From positions 1 to 64,000 of the forward strand of contig JBGAGK010000003.1 of the NCBI GenBank assembly GCA_044226785.1: a stretch of DNA of 64,000 bases. Direction: 5' to 3'. This document shows positions 41,986 through 51,136 of this stretch, piece by piece. Every line of letters starts with the position of its first letter. Position 1 is the stretch's first letter. The position numbers were made by a program, and so were the translations under genes. The DNA comes from TMP-86 sp039807285 (GTDB lineage Bacteria; Pseudomonadota; Gammaproteobacteria; Steroidobacterales; Steroidobacteraceae). The notes beneath the pieces were generated by a model. That model was not told the origin of the DNA. It saw nothing but the letters and a program-made list of their open reading frames with translations, and did no database searches.

Positions 41986-42905
41986 GTGTTCACACCGGTT
42001 TGATTCGAACCACCGCCCGGTTCAGAGGCTGGACGCTGCCCCCAGTGTCTGGCTGTCTCGACGGCGAAGGTCTGGTAGCTTCGCAACGGGCGACCCAGGA
42101 GCGCCTCGAGCCGTTGCGCATTCCCGGGTTTCGCCACGGCACCTTGTTGCTGAAATCGGCGCATCATCAGGCGCAGGTCGTACGCCATCCACGCGGGCGA
42201 CCGATTCCTCACAGCACTTTCAAAGGCATTCAGATCGTCACCCGCGTACCGCACGGTACGGCCCAGCGTCCGGGTCCAGATGCCCGCCACTGCTTCGCCT
42301 GTGAGCGGATCAGGACCCGTGAGTTCAATGGACTCTCGCGGCAACGGTCGCTCCGTCAGTTCCCTGCGGAGCAACTCGCGCGCGGCAATCTCCACGATAT
42401 CGCTGACATCGACCATGGATATGCCGGCGCTTCCGATTGGCATGGGATAAACGCCGCCCAGTATCGCATCCCGCAGATGAGCGTCGTTCTGCATGAAATA
42501 GTTGGGGTGCAGAACCGTGGCGGGCAGATCGAACTGTTCGATCATGCGTTCGACGGCATACTTGCCCGCGAAATGCGGGACGTTCGTGAAGCGCTCGCTG
42601 GATATCACGGACAGATACACAATCCGCCGGATGCCCGAGTCGATGGCAAGATTCAGGGTGTTCATCGCCTGCGAAAGCTCGTCTGTCGCAACCGCGTTGA
42701 TCAGGAACAGCGTACTCACGCCGGACAAGGCGCTGCGCGTCGCATCGAGATCAGTCAGGTCGGCTTTGACAGCACGAACGCCCGCAGGCAACCCCGAACG
42801 ATTCGGGTTTCGGGCAAGGGCATGGACTGTGGCGCCAGCCGCCGCAAGACGGGCGACCAGCCGGGAGCCGATGGTGCCGGTACTGCCGGTGACCAGAATG
42901 GTCAT
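41982..42905 (-). CDS. NmrA-like/atypical SDR NAD(P)-binding protein
   Basis: A 307-residue atypical SDR. It has the nucleotide loop T-G-S-T-G-T-I-G-S, the R-N-P-N-R pattern after strand 2 that often contacts NADPH phosphate, and H-F-A-G-K-Y-A-V-E in place of a classical YxxxK. Relatives include the quinone reductase QOR2 and the NmrA regulator. It could reduce a quinone formed by autoxidation of the catechol intermediate, an inference from context. ATG 42905 has GGGAGG upstream. The next gene overlaps. Confidence 0.82.
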   Translation of the reverse strand: MTILVTGSTGTIGSRLVARLAAAGATVHALARNPNRSGLPAGVRAVKADLTDLDATRSALSGVSTLFLINAVATDELSQAMNTLNLAIDSGIRRIVYLSVISSERFTNVPHFAGKYAVERMIEQFDLPATVLHPNYFMQNDAHLRDAILGGVYPMPIGSAGISMVDVSDIVEIAARELLRRELTERPLPRESIELTGPDPLTGEAVAGIWTRTLGRTVRYAGDDLNAFESAVRNRSPAWMAYDLRLMMRRFQQQGAVAKPGNAQRLEALLGRPLRSYQTFAVETARHWGQRPASEPGGGSNQTGVNT

Positions 42906-42907
42906 GT

Positions 42908-43765
42908 TCAGTGGCCTCCCGCCGAGTGGACCGTATGCCCGCCCTTGCAGGCCCAGCCGCCATCGACTGGAATGTTCACGCCCGTCATGAACGTCGATTC
43001 GTCCGATGCCAGAAACAGCCCCGTGTATGCGACATCCAGCGGGCGGCCGGTTCGCGCCAGCAGTGGCCATCCGTCGAAGTGATGACGGAACTCGGCGCTC
43101 TCGTCATAGAGCCCTTGCGTTGCGGGAGTCAGAATCGGCCCAGGAGAAATCGAGTTGGCCCGAATCCAGTGCGGGGCGCCCTCCACGGCCAGCTGGCGCG
43201 TAAACCCGATCACGCCGGCCTTTCCCGCCGCATGAGCTGCCGCCCCCAGAAATTCTGTCCCCCGCATACCGCAGACGGATGCAATGTTGATGATGGATCC
43301 GGCTCCGCGGGCAACAAGATGCGGCCATGCCGCTTTTGTGGGCACGAATACCACGTCGAGTTCCCAGCGCAGGGTCTGCTGCCACTTCTGCAGCGTCATG
43401 CTCGCAAACTCAACCATGTGCGTGCCAGCACCGTTGTTGTAGAGAATATCGATCCCGCCGTATCGGCTGACCGCTTCTCCCACCCACTGGTCCACGCCCC
43501 TCGCATCGGCCGCATCCACCGTCGAGCAGTGAACCGTGAGTTGCGCCCGCGCGGCCAATGCGGCAGTGGCTTGCACACCAGCGGCATTGATGTCGCTGGC
43601 CACCACAATTGCGCCCGCACGCGCGAACAGCAGCGCAACGGCCTGCCCCTGACCGCTGCCGGCTCCGGTGACCAAAGCCACCTTGCCTGCCAGTCGATCC
43701 TGCACCGGCCCCATGCTGACTCTGTTGGGGGACTGGGACACTTGCGTTGCGCTCGTAAAGATCAT
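42908..43765 (-). CDS. Short-chain dehydrogenase with H-x-x-x-K in place of Y-x-x-x-K
   Basis: About 285 residues. The SDR cofactor loop T-G-A-G-S-G-Q-G-Q-A, N-N-G-A-G and catalytic Ser (N-I-A-S-V-C-G) are in place. At the Tyr-x-x-x-Lys site the sequence is A-A-H-A-A-G-K, so the catalytic Tyr is a His while Lys remains. Some uncharacterised SDR subgroups share the H-x-A-G-K form. The ATG at 43765 shares its A with the stop of the preceding SDR; ATG 43714 is an alternative. Whether it is an active oxidoreductase is open. Confidence 0.85.
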   Translation of the reverse strand: MIFTSATQVSQSPNRVSMGPVQDRLAGKVALVTGAGSGQGQAVALLFARAGAIVVASDINAAGVQATAALAARAQLTVHCSTVDAADARGVDQWVGEAVSRYGGIDILYNNGAGTHMVEFASMTLQKWQQTLRWELDVVFVPTKAAWPHLVARGAGSIINIASVCGMRGTEFLGAAAHAAGKAGVIGFTRQLAVEGAPHWIRANSISPGPILTPATQGLYDESAEFRHHFDGWPLLARTGRPLDVAYTGLFLASDESTFMTGVNIPVDGGWACKGGHTVHSAGGH

Positions 43766-44547
43766 CAACTTGCCATGAAGCCGCCATCGACGGGGAACGC
43801 CACGCCCGTGACGAACGACGCGGCATCCGACAGCAGCCATTTGGCCGCTTCCGCAACTTCAGCCGATTCGCCCAGCCGATGGATGAAATTTCGCGCCTTG
43901 ATCTGCAGAAAGAACTCTGCCAGGCGGGGATCGGCACTCAATCGGTCGATCATAGGGGTACGGATCACTCCCGGCATGATGGCGTTGACCCGGATCCCCC
44001 GGTCACTGAACTCTGCGGCCGCCGCGCGCGTCACGCCCAGCACGCCGTGTTTGGCTGATACGTACTCTGCTGCGTTGGGAATCGCCACCTGACCGAGGCC
44101 GGACGACGTGTTCACGATCGCCCCCCCACCGTTCTTCAGCATGGCGCTGACCTGATGCTTGATGCACAGGAACACTCCCGTCAAATCGATCCGGATGCAG
44201 CGTTCCCATTGCTCGACTGTCAACTCGGTCAGGGGAACATTGAGCTGCGACACGCCTGCATTGTTGAATGCTCCATCCAGCCGGCCGAAGGCCGCGACGG
44301 TCTGCTCGACCAGTTGCCGAATGGAGCTCTCGGAAGCTACGTCTGCCGGGATGAGTCGGGCTTCTTGACCTCTGGCACGAATCATTTCGAACGTTGACTC
44401 GGCCGCAGCTTCCGACACGTCACTGATCACCAGCCGGGCACCGGCATTTGCAAACACCAGGCAACTGGCAGCCCCGATCCCGCCGCCGGCGCCCGTGACG
44501 ATAACGACCTTGTCTTTCAGGGCTGCGTCCACGGAGTCGTGCCCCAT
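43765..44547 (-). CDS. Short-chain dehydrogenase/reductase
   Basis: A 260-residue classical SDR with T-G-A-G-G-G-I-G-A, N-N-A-G-V, catalytic Ser in N-T-S-S-G-L-G and intact Y-V-S-A-K. An Asp after strand 2 (V-I-S-D-V-S) suggests NAD(H). The start lies one base after the hydroxylase stop, and the stop is fused to the next SDR start (TGATG). Together the two adjacent genes look like a dehydrogenase pair. Confidence 0.9.
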   Translation of the reverse strand: MGHDSVDAALKDKVVIVTGAGGGIGAASCLVFANAGARLVISDVSEAAAESTFEMIRARGQEARLIPADVASESSIRQLVEQTVAAFGRLDGAFNNAGVSQLNVPLTELTVEQWERCIRIDLTGVFLCIKHQVSAMLKNGGGAIVNTSSGLGQVAIPNAAEYVSAKHGVLGVTRAAAAEFSDRGIRVNAIMPGVIRTPMIDRLSADPRLAEFFLQIKARNFIHRLGESAEVAEAAKWLLSDAASFVTGVAFPVDGGFMAS

Positions 44548-45756
44548 TCAGCCACCGGCATCCGCCCACCGCGCGATGACGTCGGGAGCGGCTTCAACCA
44601 TTGATTGCGGGTCCACGATGATGTGCTGGGCAGCCACCGTAATGTCGCGCAGGCACCGTCCGAGTACACTCGGGTTCCGCAGCGAAGAAGATGCTCCTGC
44701 GCCAAACGAAAACAGCACCACTTCCTTGGCCGCCTGGTGCCCCCAGGTCACTGCCTGTCGCAACCTGGACAGTTCGAAAGCCGGCACCGGCTTGCCGCTT
44801 TTCGCTGTGGCTTCAGCAGTTCCGTATGCGTCCAGGACCAGTGCCCGTGCCGCCTGAAACAACGCCTCGTATTTCATGAACTCCATGCGAAACACCGGGC
44901 TCATTGCGATGGTTTCCGTGGAACCGAGGCGCTTTCTCTGGCTGGTGATCCGGGCAATCTCCTGCAACGATCGCCGTGCCATACCGAGGACCACTGCGAC
45001 ATGTCCCGCTGCCGCATAGCACTTGGTGCCGATGGCCGAAATGGCTCCACCCCTGCGTGGCTCGGTAAAATACTGGTTGAAAGTCCATTCCGCCGGAACC
45101 GATTGATCGGGAATCTCGAAATCATAGCTGCCCGTTCCCTGCAGGCCCGTCACATTCCAGTTTCCATGCAGGCGGATCTGGCTCTTGGGAACGAATGCAC
45201 CGATCACCTGAGGCATGCCGTCTGCCATCTTCCGGGGTGAGCCACCGTCCATGACGATGAGTCCACCGCTGACCCAGTCCGCATGCGCGATCCCGCTTCC
45301 GAATCCGAACCGGCCGCCACCCTTGTATCCGCCATCCACCACCGACACTCGTCCGGACGGAGCGAACGCCAGCGCCATGACCGGAAGCCTGTGTCCGCCA
45401 AACATGCGCGCGACATGCTCATCCGTGCAATGGGTCGCCGCCACTGTCGTGGCGGTTGCATTCGCCATCAAGGTCCAGCCGGTGGAGCCATCCGCTGATG
45501 AGATCTCCTCGAGGACCCGGATATGCGCGAGGATGCTTTCCTCCGAGCCGCCGAGCGCACGAGGACACAGGGTCCAGAACAGGCCTGCCTCACGCATCGC
45601 TTCGACAACCTGCAGAGATACTGTCCCGTTGCGTTCGGCATTTTCCGCCTCCGCTTCGATGAGGCCGCGCAATGCGCGGGCCCGGTCAAGCAACTCACTT
45701 GATGTGGCGGCGGAAGCCTTGGGCATCGAACCACTCTCGTTGGTCTGGGCTGTCAT
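44548..45756 (-). CDS. Flavin-dependent monooxygenase, HsaA/acyl-CoA-dehydrogenase fold
   Basis: A 402-residue oxygenase component of the group D two-component flavin monooxygenases (HsaA, HpaB-like C2, IacA, DszC relatives). The acyl-CoA-dehydrogenase fold is seen in E-A-M-R-E-A-G-L-F-W, G-G-S-E-E-S, S-S-A-D-G-S-T-G-W and a C-terminal R-C-L-R-D-I-T-V-A-A-Q-H. It lacks an acyl-CoA dehydrogenase catalytic Glu context. It hydroxylates a phenolic or indolic ring with reduced FMN/FAD supplied by a separate reductase, here most likely the one at 50561-51136. It begins 30 bases downstream of the TonB receptor stop. Confidence 0.87.
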   Translation of the reverse strand: MTAQTNESGSMPKASAATSSELLDRARALRGLIEAEAENAERNGTVSLQVVEAMREAGLFWTLCPRALGGSEESILAHIRVLEEISSADGSTGWTLMANATATTVAATHCTDEHVARMFGGHRLPVMALAFAPSGRVSVVDGGYKGGGRFGFGSGIAHADWVSGGLIVMDGGSPRKMADGMPQVIGAFVPKSQIRLHGNWNVTGLQGTGSYDFEIPDQSVPAEWTFNQYFTEPRRGGAISAIGTKCYAAAGHVAVVLGMARRSLQEIARITSQRKRLGSTETIAMSPVFRMEFMKYEALFQAARALVLDAYGTAEATAKSGKPVPAFELSRLRQAVTWGHQAAKEVVLFSFGAGASSSLRNPSVLGRCLRDITVAAQHIIVDPQSMVEAAPDVIARWADAGG

Positions 45757-45786
45757 CTGGGGCTCCTTAAACAGGGCTTTCCAATC

Positions 45787-47982
45787 TCATTGTCGCATTT
45801 CAAATCGAAGTCCGAAGGTTCGCGGCGGCTCGTAGAAGCTGACTCCCACCCCGGGTGCAACGCCGGCACCCGCGCCGAGCACACCCTTGTTTTCGAGATT
45901 CTTTGCCCATAGACCGAGGCTCCATTTGTCGCCTGATCCGTGATACATCAGCGATGCATCGGTGGTCGTGAAAGCCTTCTGGAACAATGTCGGGTACAGT
46001 TGCTGATCCAGCGAGATTCCGGACCAGAAGCCGTTCTCGTAGTGGCTGGACACTTTTGAGACCAGCGATCCACCTGATGAAAACTCAAGAGTATGCTGCA
46101 GGCCCAATGTCACGGTGACTTCGGGCGAATACATGAGCTTCGATCCCGAGTAGTCCCGTCCATTGTTTGTAAATTCGACGATTCGGGCGTGCAGCAGTCC
46201 CACCCCCAGGTTGATCTGGAGGCCCGGCGTGGCAAGGAACATCGCCGTGAGTTCGTTTCCATAGATGCGCGACTTGGGCGCATTGAAATAGGCGTTTGCG
46301 CCCGTTGCCGCGCTGTAGTTCTGGATGATCAGATCCTTGTAGTCATAGTAGTACAGTTCATCATTGACCTGCAGCCGGTCGTCAAGAAAGCGGTTCTTGC
46401 TCCCCATCGTGTACGAGGTCAGGGTCTGTGGCTTGACCAGGTTGTTGAAGGTGGGCGTGCTCGGCTGCGGATTGAATGTGCCGGGGTTATAGCCCGTCTG
46501 GATGGTTGCATAGATCATCGATTTCGCAGCGACGTCCAGTTCCATTCCCGCCTTCCAGTCGAAGTGATTCCACGAATGGTCGAATGAGTAGGGAAGCGTG
46601 CCCTCGGAGAGCCTCCCGTCGGTGCAGAATGCAGGCGCACTGCAGGTCGGAAAGACGAAGATGGCATCCTGTGCCGAAACCTTGTCGTGGGAAAAACGAG
46701 CTCCTGCCGTGAGACGGAAGCGGTCCGTGATCGAGTATGTGCCCTGACCATAGGCCGAGTAATTCGTGCGATCGTCCGGAACGGTTCCGCCGCTGAGATA
46801 GGGACCGAACAGATAGTTGTGCCGGGTATGGTCCTTCTTCCAGTACAAGCCCCCAATCCACTTGAACACGGTATCGCTATCGCTGGTCAGACGAAGCTCC
46901 TGTGCGTAGCTGTGGATGTTCACGTTGAAGAGCTGATTGAAGCCTGCTACCACTCGCAGGTCGTGGTCCGTATAGACCACCACTGAAGGCAAATAGGACA
47001 GAGTGGCTCCGGACAACTTCAGGTCCGCTTGGCCGCCCGCCATGAAGGCCCGGTACTCTGCGCGGCCGGACGCCAGATCATTGCCGGGGTAGCTGATTTG
47101 CGTGGATCCCGGGAACAGGCCGTTGGCGGGTATCACGAACGGCGGGCCGACCGCTGGCACCTTCCAGGGATCCGAGGGGTTGGCTTCAAGAAAATAGGGC
47201 GTGGCGGGTCGCGCCTTGTCCTGATAAAAGCTTGTCCAGAGATAGACGGACGCACGATCACTGGGATTGAACAAGGCCGAGAGGCGTCCGGACACCCCTG
47301 CGTCGTCATCGCTCCCGATGCTCTGATAGCCGTCATGCCTGGCAATATTTACCGCTCCGCGCAGCCAGAGCCTGTCATTGATCGGCGTGTTGTCCACAAC
47401 TGTTGCAACGACCGTCCCGTAGTTGCCGACGTCGAGGTGAACGCTCGATTCCTGTTCGGCCGAGGGCTTGCGAGTGGCAATGTTGATGACGCCGCCGCTG
47501 GCATTTCCACCATACAGCGTACCTTGAGGTCCCGGCGCCACTTCCACCCGTTCAACGTCGAACAAGGTCGACATGCTCGCAAACCGGGTGATCTGCACGC
47601 CGTTTACATTGAATGAAACGGCCTCCGGGACCCAGGCGTAGTCCAGGTTCGAACCGATCCCGCGGATGAACTGCTGCGCGACGTTCGATTCATACGCAAA
47701 TCTTACTGAGGGGGCCAGCAAGGCGACCGCCCGGATATCCGTACCTCCGCTGCTCAACAGATCTTCACCCGTCACAACCGTGACCGCCTGCGGAGTCTTT
47801 TGAGCATTGACCGCACGCTTTTCCGACGTGACGGTGATTTCCTGGAGCGCAGCCACTCCGGTTGAGTCCCCCGCCTGCGCTTCGCCACCTGCCAGTGCGG
47901 CGTCCGCCGCGGCTGCCAGGTTCCAGTTGCCGCCGGCGAGGATCAGCGCCAGCAGCCAAGCACACTTGAAATTCGGTTTCAC
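45787..47982 (-). CDS. TonB-dependent outer-membrane receptor of the catabolic operon
   Basis: A 731-residue receptor. The signal peptide ends in A-A-A-A-D; a TonB box-like E-I-T-V-T-S-E-K (about residues 50-57) follows; the plug contains Q-F-I-R-G-I-G-S and R-V-E-V-A-P-G-P-Q-G-T-L-Y-G-G-N-A-S-G-G-V-I-N. The C-terminus is an aromatic beta strand ending F-G-L-R-F-E-M. The first gene of the operon, it is positioned to import the substrate. The family also serves siderophores, but no siderophore genes are here. The start is GTG 47982. The promoter lies at 48059-48087 under a putative TetR operator. Confidence 0.9.
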   Translation of the reverse strand: MKPNFKCAWLLALILAGGNWNLAAAADAALAGGEAQAGDSTGVAALQEITVTSEKRAVNAQKTPQAVTVVTGEDLLSSGGTDIRAVALLAPSVRFAYESNVAQQFIRGIGSNLDYAWVPEAVSFNVNGVQITRFASMSTLFDVERVEVAPGPQGTLYGGNASGGVINIATRKPSAEQESSVHLDVGNYGTVVATVVDNTPINDRLWLRGAVNIARHDGYQSIGSDDDAGVSGRLSALFNPSDRASVYLWTSFYQDKARPATPYFLEANPSDPWKVPAVGPPFVIPANGLFPGSTQISYPGNDLASGRAEYRAFMAGGQADLKLSGATLSYLPSVVVYTDHDLRVVAGFNQLFNVNIHSYAQELRLTSDSDTVFKWIGGLYWKKDHTRHNYLFGPYLSGGTVPDDRTNYSAYGQGTYSITDRFRLTAGARFSHDKVSAQDAIFVFPTCSAPAFCTDGRLSEGTLPYSFDHSWNHFDWKAGMELDVAAKSMIYATIQTGYNPGTFNPQPSTPTFNNLVKPQTLTSYTMGSKNRFLDDRLQVNDELYYYDYKDLIIQNYSAATGANAYFNAPKSRIYGNELTAMFLATPGLQINLGVGLLHARIVEFTNNGRDYSGSKLMYSPEVTVTLGLQHTLEFSSGGSLVSKVSSHYENGFWSGISLDQQLYPTLFQKAFTTTDASLMYHGSGDKWSLGLWAKNLENKGVLGAGAGVAPGVGVSFYEPPRTFGLRFEMRQ

Positions 47983-48315
47983 CTGAACACCCCCGGAGAA
48001 CTTCGTCTTCCTGTTTTTGCCGCGAACCCGAGTGGATTCGCGTACTCATTCGGACCGGACGGTATCGTATTATGAAAGTTCCGTCAAGCGGCATGCCCGC
48101 ATCGGGCGGGCCGTGGCCCAGAGATCGGATTTTGGGTGGATGGCATGAATGTCAGCGCACTGCTTTTTCCGTTTTTCGTGTACTGTTCACGCTATTCACT
48201 CCGGTGTCGCAGTCAACCTTCCTGGTCTGCTTTCGCATCCTCTTTTCCTCCCAATGTTCATATGATACGCTCCGGTCCGGTATTCCATCAGACAGATAAT
48301 CCAGGCGGGGAGACC
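47983..48315. promoter_or_regulatory. Divergent regulatory region of the catabolic locus (333 bp)
   Basis: This gap separates the two divergent operons and holds no credible gene. On the minus strand TTGACG (48087-48082) and TACCGT (48064-48059), 17 bases apart, form a plausible promoter for the TonB operon. A 16-bp motif at 48058-48073 covers the spacer. On the plus strand TATGAT (48261-48266) or GATAAT just before 48300 could be -10 boxes for the facing operon; a weaker related motif lies at about 48260-48281. Confidence 0.55.
48058..48073 (+). promoter_or_regulatory. Putative TetR operator, TonB operon
   Basis: The 16-mer GACGGTATCGTATTAT matches the tetR-promoter element GACGATACCGTATTGT at 13 of 16 positions. 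It falls between the -35 and -10 elements of the TonB-operon promoter, the expected spot for repression. Confidence 0.55.
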
Positions 48316-48744
48316 ATGAAGTCCACTAAAGGCACATTCACGACGAGCACGATCAGCCTGAGCAGCGCCCAGGCTGCCATTGATGCGGGTGTATCGGCTG
48401 CGACAACCCTGGGAGTTCCGATGTCCATGGTGATCGTCGACCTGGCAGGGCTTCCCAAGGCTTTTGCGCGCATGGATGGAGCGAGCATCCTCAGCTATGA
48501 AGTCGCATACAAGAAGGCCTGGACTGCGGCTGTTACCGGTGCTCCGACAGCGGGAGTCCACCAGTTCATCAGCAGCGATGCAGGTGCCCTGATCTCGATG
48601 CCGCACGTGGGAAATTTCTCGGTTGTTGCCGGAGGATTGCCGCTTCGCGCCGATGAGTGTTGCGTTGGCGCCGTCGGAGTCAGCGGCGCGACAGCGGAGC
48701 TCGATCTCAAGGTGGCAGAAGCAATGGTCGCCGCACTGACCTGA
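48316..48744 (+). CDS. GlcG/HbpS-like (DUF336) protein
   Basis: A 142-residue single-domain protein of the haem-degrading/HbpS-like family: V-I-V-D-L-A-G-L-P-K-A-F-A-R-M-D-G-A, the A-Y-K-K-A-W-T-A-A segment, and the closing G-A-V-G-V-S-G-A-T. Relatives occur widely in catabolic operons for glycolate, propanediol, aromatic and terpenoid compounds; their biochemical role is mostly unknown. ATG 48316 has a GGGGAGA site. It leads the plus-strand operon; the next gene starts nine bases after its stop. Confidence 0.88.
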   Translation: MKSTKGTFTTSTISLSSAQAAIDAGVSAATTLGVPMSMVIVDLAGLPKAFARMDGASILSYEVAYKKAWTAAVTGAPTAGVHQFISSDAGALISMPHVGNFSVVAGGLPLRADECCVGAVGVSGATAELDLKVAEAMVAALT

Positions 48745-48753
48745 GGGTCAAAG

Positions 48754-50514
48754 ATGTTCAGCAAGACCTGGCGTGTCTCACCACGCGAACATGATGTCCG
48801 TGTGCAGCGTGAAGTACGGATCCCGATGTCAGATGGTGTCCTGCTCTCGGCGGATATCTTCAGACCAACGTCCGCCGGCGCATTTCCGGCGCTCCTTGGC
48901 GTGCATGCCTATGATCAGGCCATGCAGTCGGTTGCTTCCCGACCGCTGGCCATGCAGGGACGCAATGCCCAGTCCGAGGCCGGTGACCCGAATTTCTACG
49001 TCCGTCGTGGTTACGCGCACGTCATCGTCAATGCCCGGGGAACAGGGCGATCGCAGGGGGAATATACCCACTATGGACCGCGGGATGTGCAGGACATCGC
49101 GGAGGTCATCGCCTGGATGGCGGCACAGCCGTGGTGCACCGGTTCAGTGGGCATGTTTGGCGCCTCCTACTTCTCGGTGTGCGCCAAGCAGGTCGCGGCA
49201 TTGAACCCACCCGCACTGAAAGCCGTTTTTGCCCCATATGGCTACACCGACTTCTATCGTGACAAGTTCTATCACGGCGGCATCCTGGCACACAGCTTCC
49301 TGACATCCTGGTCCCGGCAGCTGGCCGGAGTACGGGTCCGGGGATGGTCCCGTCCGGCCCTTGGAGAGCAGGTATACCAGCATCGGTTGGCACTGCTTCG
49401 CGAGGATCGGGATCTGATGGCCGTGCCGGAGCTTGCTGCAGCCGTCAACGCGCCCGAGGTCGCCGCACATCCGCTGATCGTTGACGTGCTGATGAATCCG
49501 CAGGACGGTCCTTACTGGTGGGAGCGCAATCCGCGGCTGGAGAATATCCGCGCGCCAATACTCATCGGCGCATCCTGGGACATGTATTTTCTGCATCTGC
49601 CGGGCGAGTTTCGTGCCTGGGAGCGCATCAGTGCGCCAAAGAAGATGATCGTCGGTCCGCCGATCTATCTCGATCGCCCCATCTATCAGTATGCATTCGA
49701 GTCATTACGCTGGTTTGACCATTGGCTCAAAGGCAATGACACCGGCTTTCTTGATGAACCTCCGATCAGCCTGCTGGTGACCGGCGAAGACAATCGCTGG
49801 TTGCAGGCGGCCGAGTGGCCCTTGCCGCAGACGATCTGGCACCCGTTCTACCTGCATGCCGGCGGCCTGCTGAGCGAGCACGAACATTGGCCGCATGAGG
49901 GTGCCACCAGCTTCGAGGACAACAATTTCAATACCCGGGGCGGAGTCACATTCGAATCGCCGCCGCTCATCGAACGAACCGAAATCATCGGGCCGATCGT
50001 CGCCAGCATTCACGCCTCGACAACCGAGCCGGAGCTGTTGCTGTTCCTGAGTCTCTGGGATGTCGACCCCGACGGGCAAAGAAAGCTCCTGACGCGGGGC
50101 TGGCTGCGGGGTTCGCTGCGGGAACTCGATGAGACGACATCCAGACCCTGGCTTCATCAATACACGTTCCGGAACCCGGCCCCGGTGGACTGTACCGCGC
50201 CCACTGTCTACAAGATCAATCTCATGCCAATCGCGCATGTCTTCACGAAGGGTCATCGAATCGCGTTACGGGTCAGCTCTTCGGATACCGAACCGCCGGA
50301 GACCTTCTTCGACCTGATCGCGCAGGGCCATCTCCTGCAGCAGCGGCCGTCCTGGGTCTCAGTCCATCATGACGCCGAACATCCCTCGGTCATATCGTTG
50401 CCCATCACTTCCGGGAACCGGATTGGCACCTACATGTCGGGCGGCAGCGGAGCAGTTCGTTCCGCACAGGCGGCAACGCCTGTGAAATCCGGGACCGCGT
50501 GGGACAAGTGGTAG
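48754..50514 (+). CDS. CocE/NonD-family hydrolase (X-Pro dipeptidyl-peptidase fold)
   Basis: A 586-residue alpha/beta hydrolase with a C-terminal jelly-roll domain. The nucleophile is Ser in M-F-G-A-S-Y-F-S (about residue 135); the acid Asp is in G-A-S-W-D-M-Y; R-G-T-G-R-S-Q-G precedes the nucleophile elbow as in CocE. No signal peptide was seen. Family members hydrolyse acyl esters such as cocaine or amides such as glutaryl-7-ACA, so a bulky ester or amide substrate is likely. It is co-operonic with the GlcG-like and reductase genes. Confidence 0.88.
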   Translation: MFSKTWRVSPREHDVRVQREVRIPMSDGVLLSADIFRPTSAGAFPALLGVHAYDQAMQSVASRPLAMQGRNAQSEAGDPNFYVRRGYAHVIVNARGTGRSQGEYTHYGPRDVQDIAEVIAWMAAQPWCTGSVGMFGASYFSVCAKQVAALNPPALKAVFAPYGYTDFYRDKFYHGGILAHSFLTSWSRQLAGVRVRGWSRPALGEQVYQHRLALLREDRDLMAVPELAAAVNAPEVAAHPLIVDVLMNPQDGPYWWERNPRLENIRAPILIGASWDMYFLHLPGEFRAWERISAPKKMIVGPPIYLDRPIYQYAFESLRWFDHWLKGNDTGFLDEPPISLLVTGEDNRWLQAAEWPLPQTIWHPFYLHAGGLLSEHEHWPHEGATSFEDNNFNTRGGVTFESPPLIERTEIIGPIVASIHASTTEPELLLFLSLWDVDPDGQRKLLTRGWLRGSLRELDETTSRPWLHQYTFRNPAPVDCTAPTVYKINLMPIAHVFTKGHRIALRVSSSDTEPPETFFDLIAQGHLLQQRPSWVSVHHDAEHPSVISLPITSGNRIGTYMSGGSGAVRSAQAATPVKSGTAWDKW

Positions 50515-50560
50515 AACCAGGAGAGGCATCGCGGGACCTTCACAAACTGCAGGGAGCCGG

Positions 50561-51136
50561 ATGGGAAAACCGATGAGCAATACGCTTTCACCACGATCAC
50601 TGCGTGACGCATTCGGGGCATTTGCCACCGGTGTAACGGTCGTTACAGCGTTGAAACCAGACGGACAACCGGTGGGCATTACCGCCAATTCCTTCACATC
50701 CGTATCGCTCGATCCGCCGCTGATCCTGTGGTGCATTGCAAGTACCAGCGCAAGCATTGCGGCCTTCAGCGTTGGTGCCAGCTTTGCCGTCACCATCCTG
50801 GGCGAGCATGCAAAAGAGATCGCCGTGCACTTCGCGAGTCGTACCGCGGACAAGTTTCCGGATGACCCCAATCCGGGGCCGCACGGTCAGGCACCAATGA
50901 TTCCTGGAACCCACCTGTGCCGGATGGACTGTCAGGTCGAAAGCGTGCACCGCGCAGGGGACCATCTGATCATCGTGGGCCTGGTGCAGGCATTGGATCG
51001 TCACGGGGGCCGCCCGCTGGCCTTTCACGACGGCAGGTTCGGGCGATTGATTGCCGACGCCACTTCGGCACCGATTGATGTCTGGAATCCACACGGCGTG
51101 CAGATGCCTTCGTTCTTCAACGTTCCCTTCGACTGA
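50561..51136 (+). CDS. Flavin reductase, HsaB/HpaC-like
   Basis: A 191-residue flavin reductase-like domain protein. The pattern F-A-T-G-V-T-V-V-T-A, then G-I-T-A-N-S-F-T-S-V-S-L-D-P-P-L-I-L-W-C, and late G-R-F-G-R-L are the typical FMN/FAD- and NADH-contact segments. It reduces free flavin with NAD(P)H for a partner oxygenase; the only candidate nearby is the HsaA-like gene at 44548. ATG 50561 or 50573 may be the start. Its 3' end overlaps the convergent tetR gene by about 20 bp. Confidence 0.88.
   Translation: MGKPMSNTLSPRSLRDAFGAFATGVTVVTALKPDGQPVGITANSFTSVSLDPPLILWCIASTSASIAAFSVGASFAVTILGEHAKEIAVHFASRTADKFPDDPNPGPHGQAPMIPGTHLCRMDCQVESVHRAGDHLIIVGLVQALDRHGGRPLAFHDGRFGRLIADATSAPIDVWNPHGVQMPSFFNVPFD

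Noticed and set aside
45787..47982. Siderophore receptor role for the TonB protein
   Set aside because: It heads a degradative operon; there are no siderophore, haem uptake or Fur-box features nearby.
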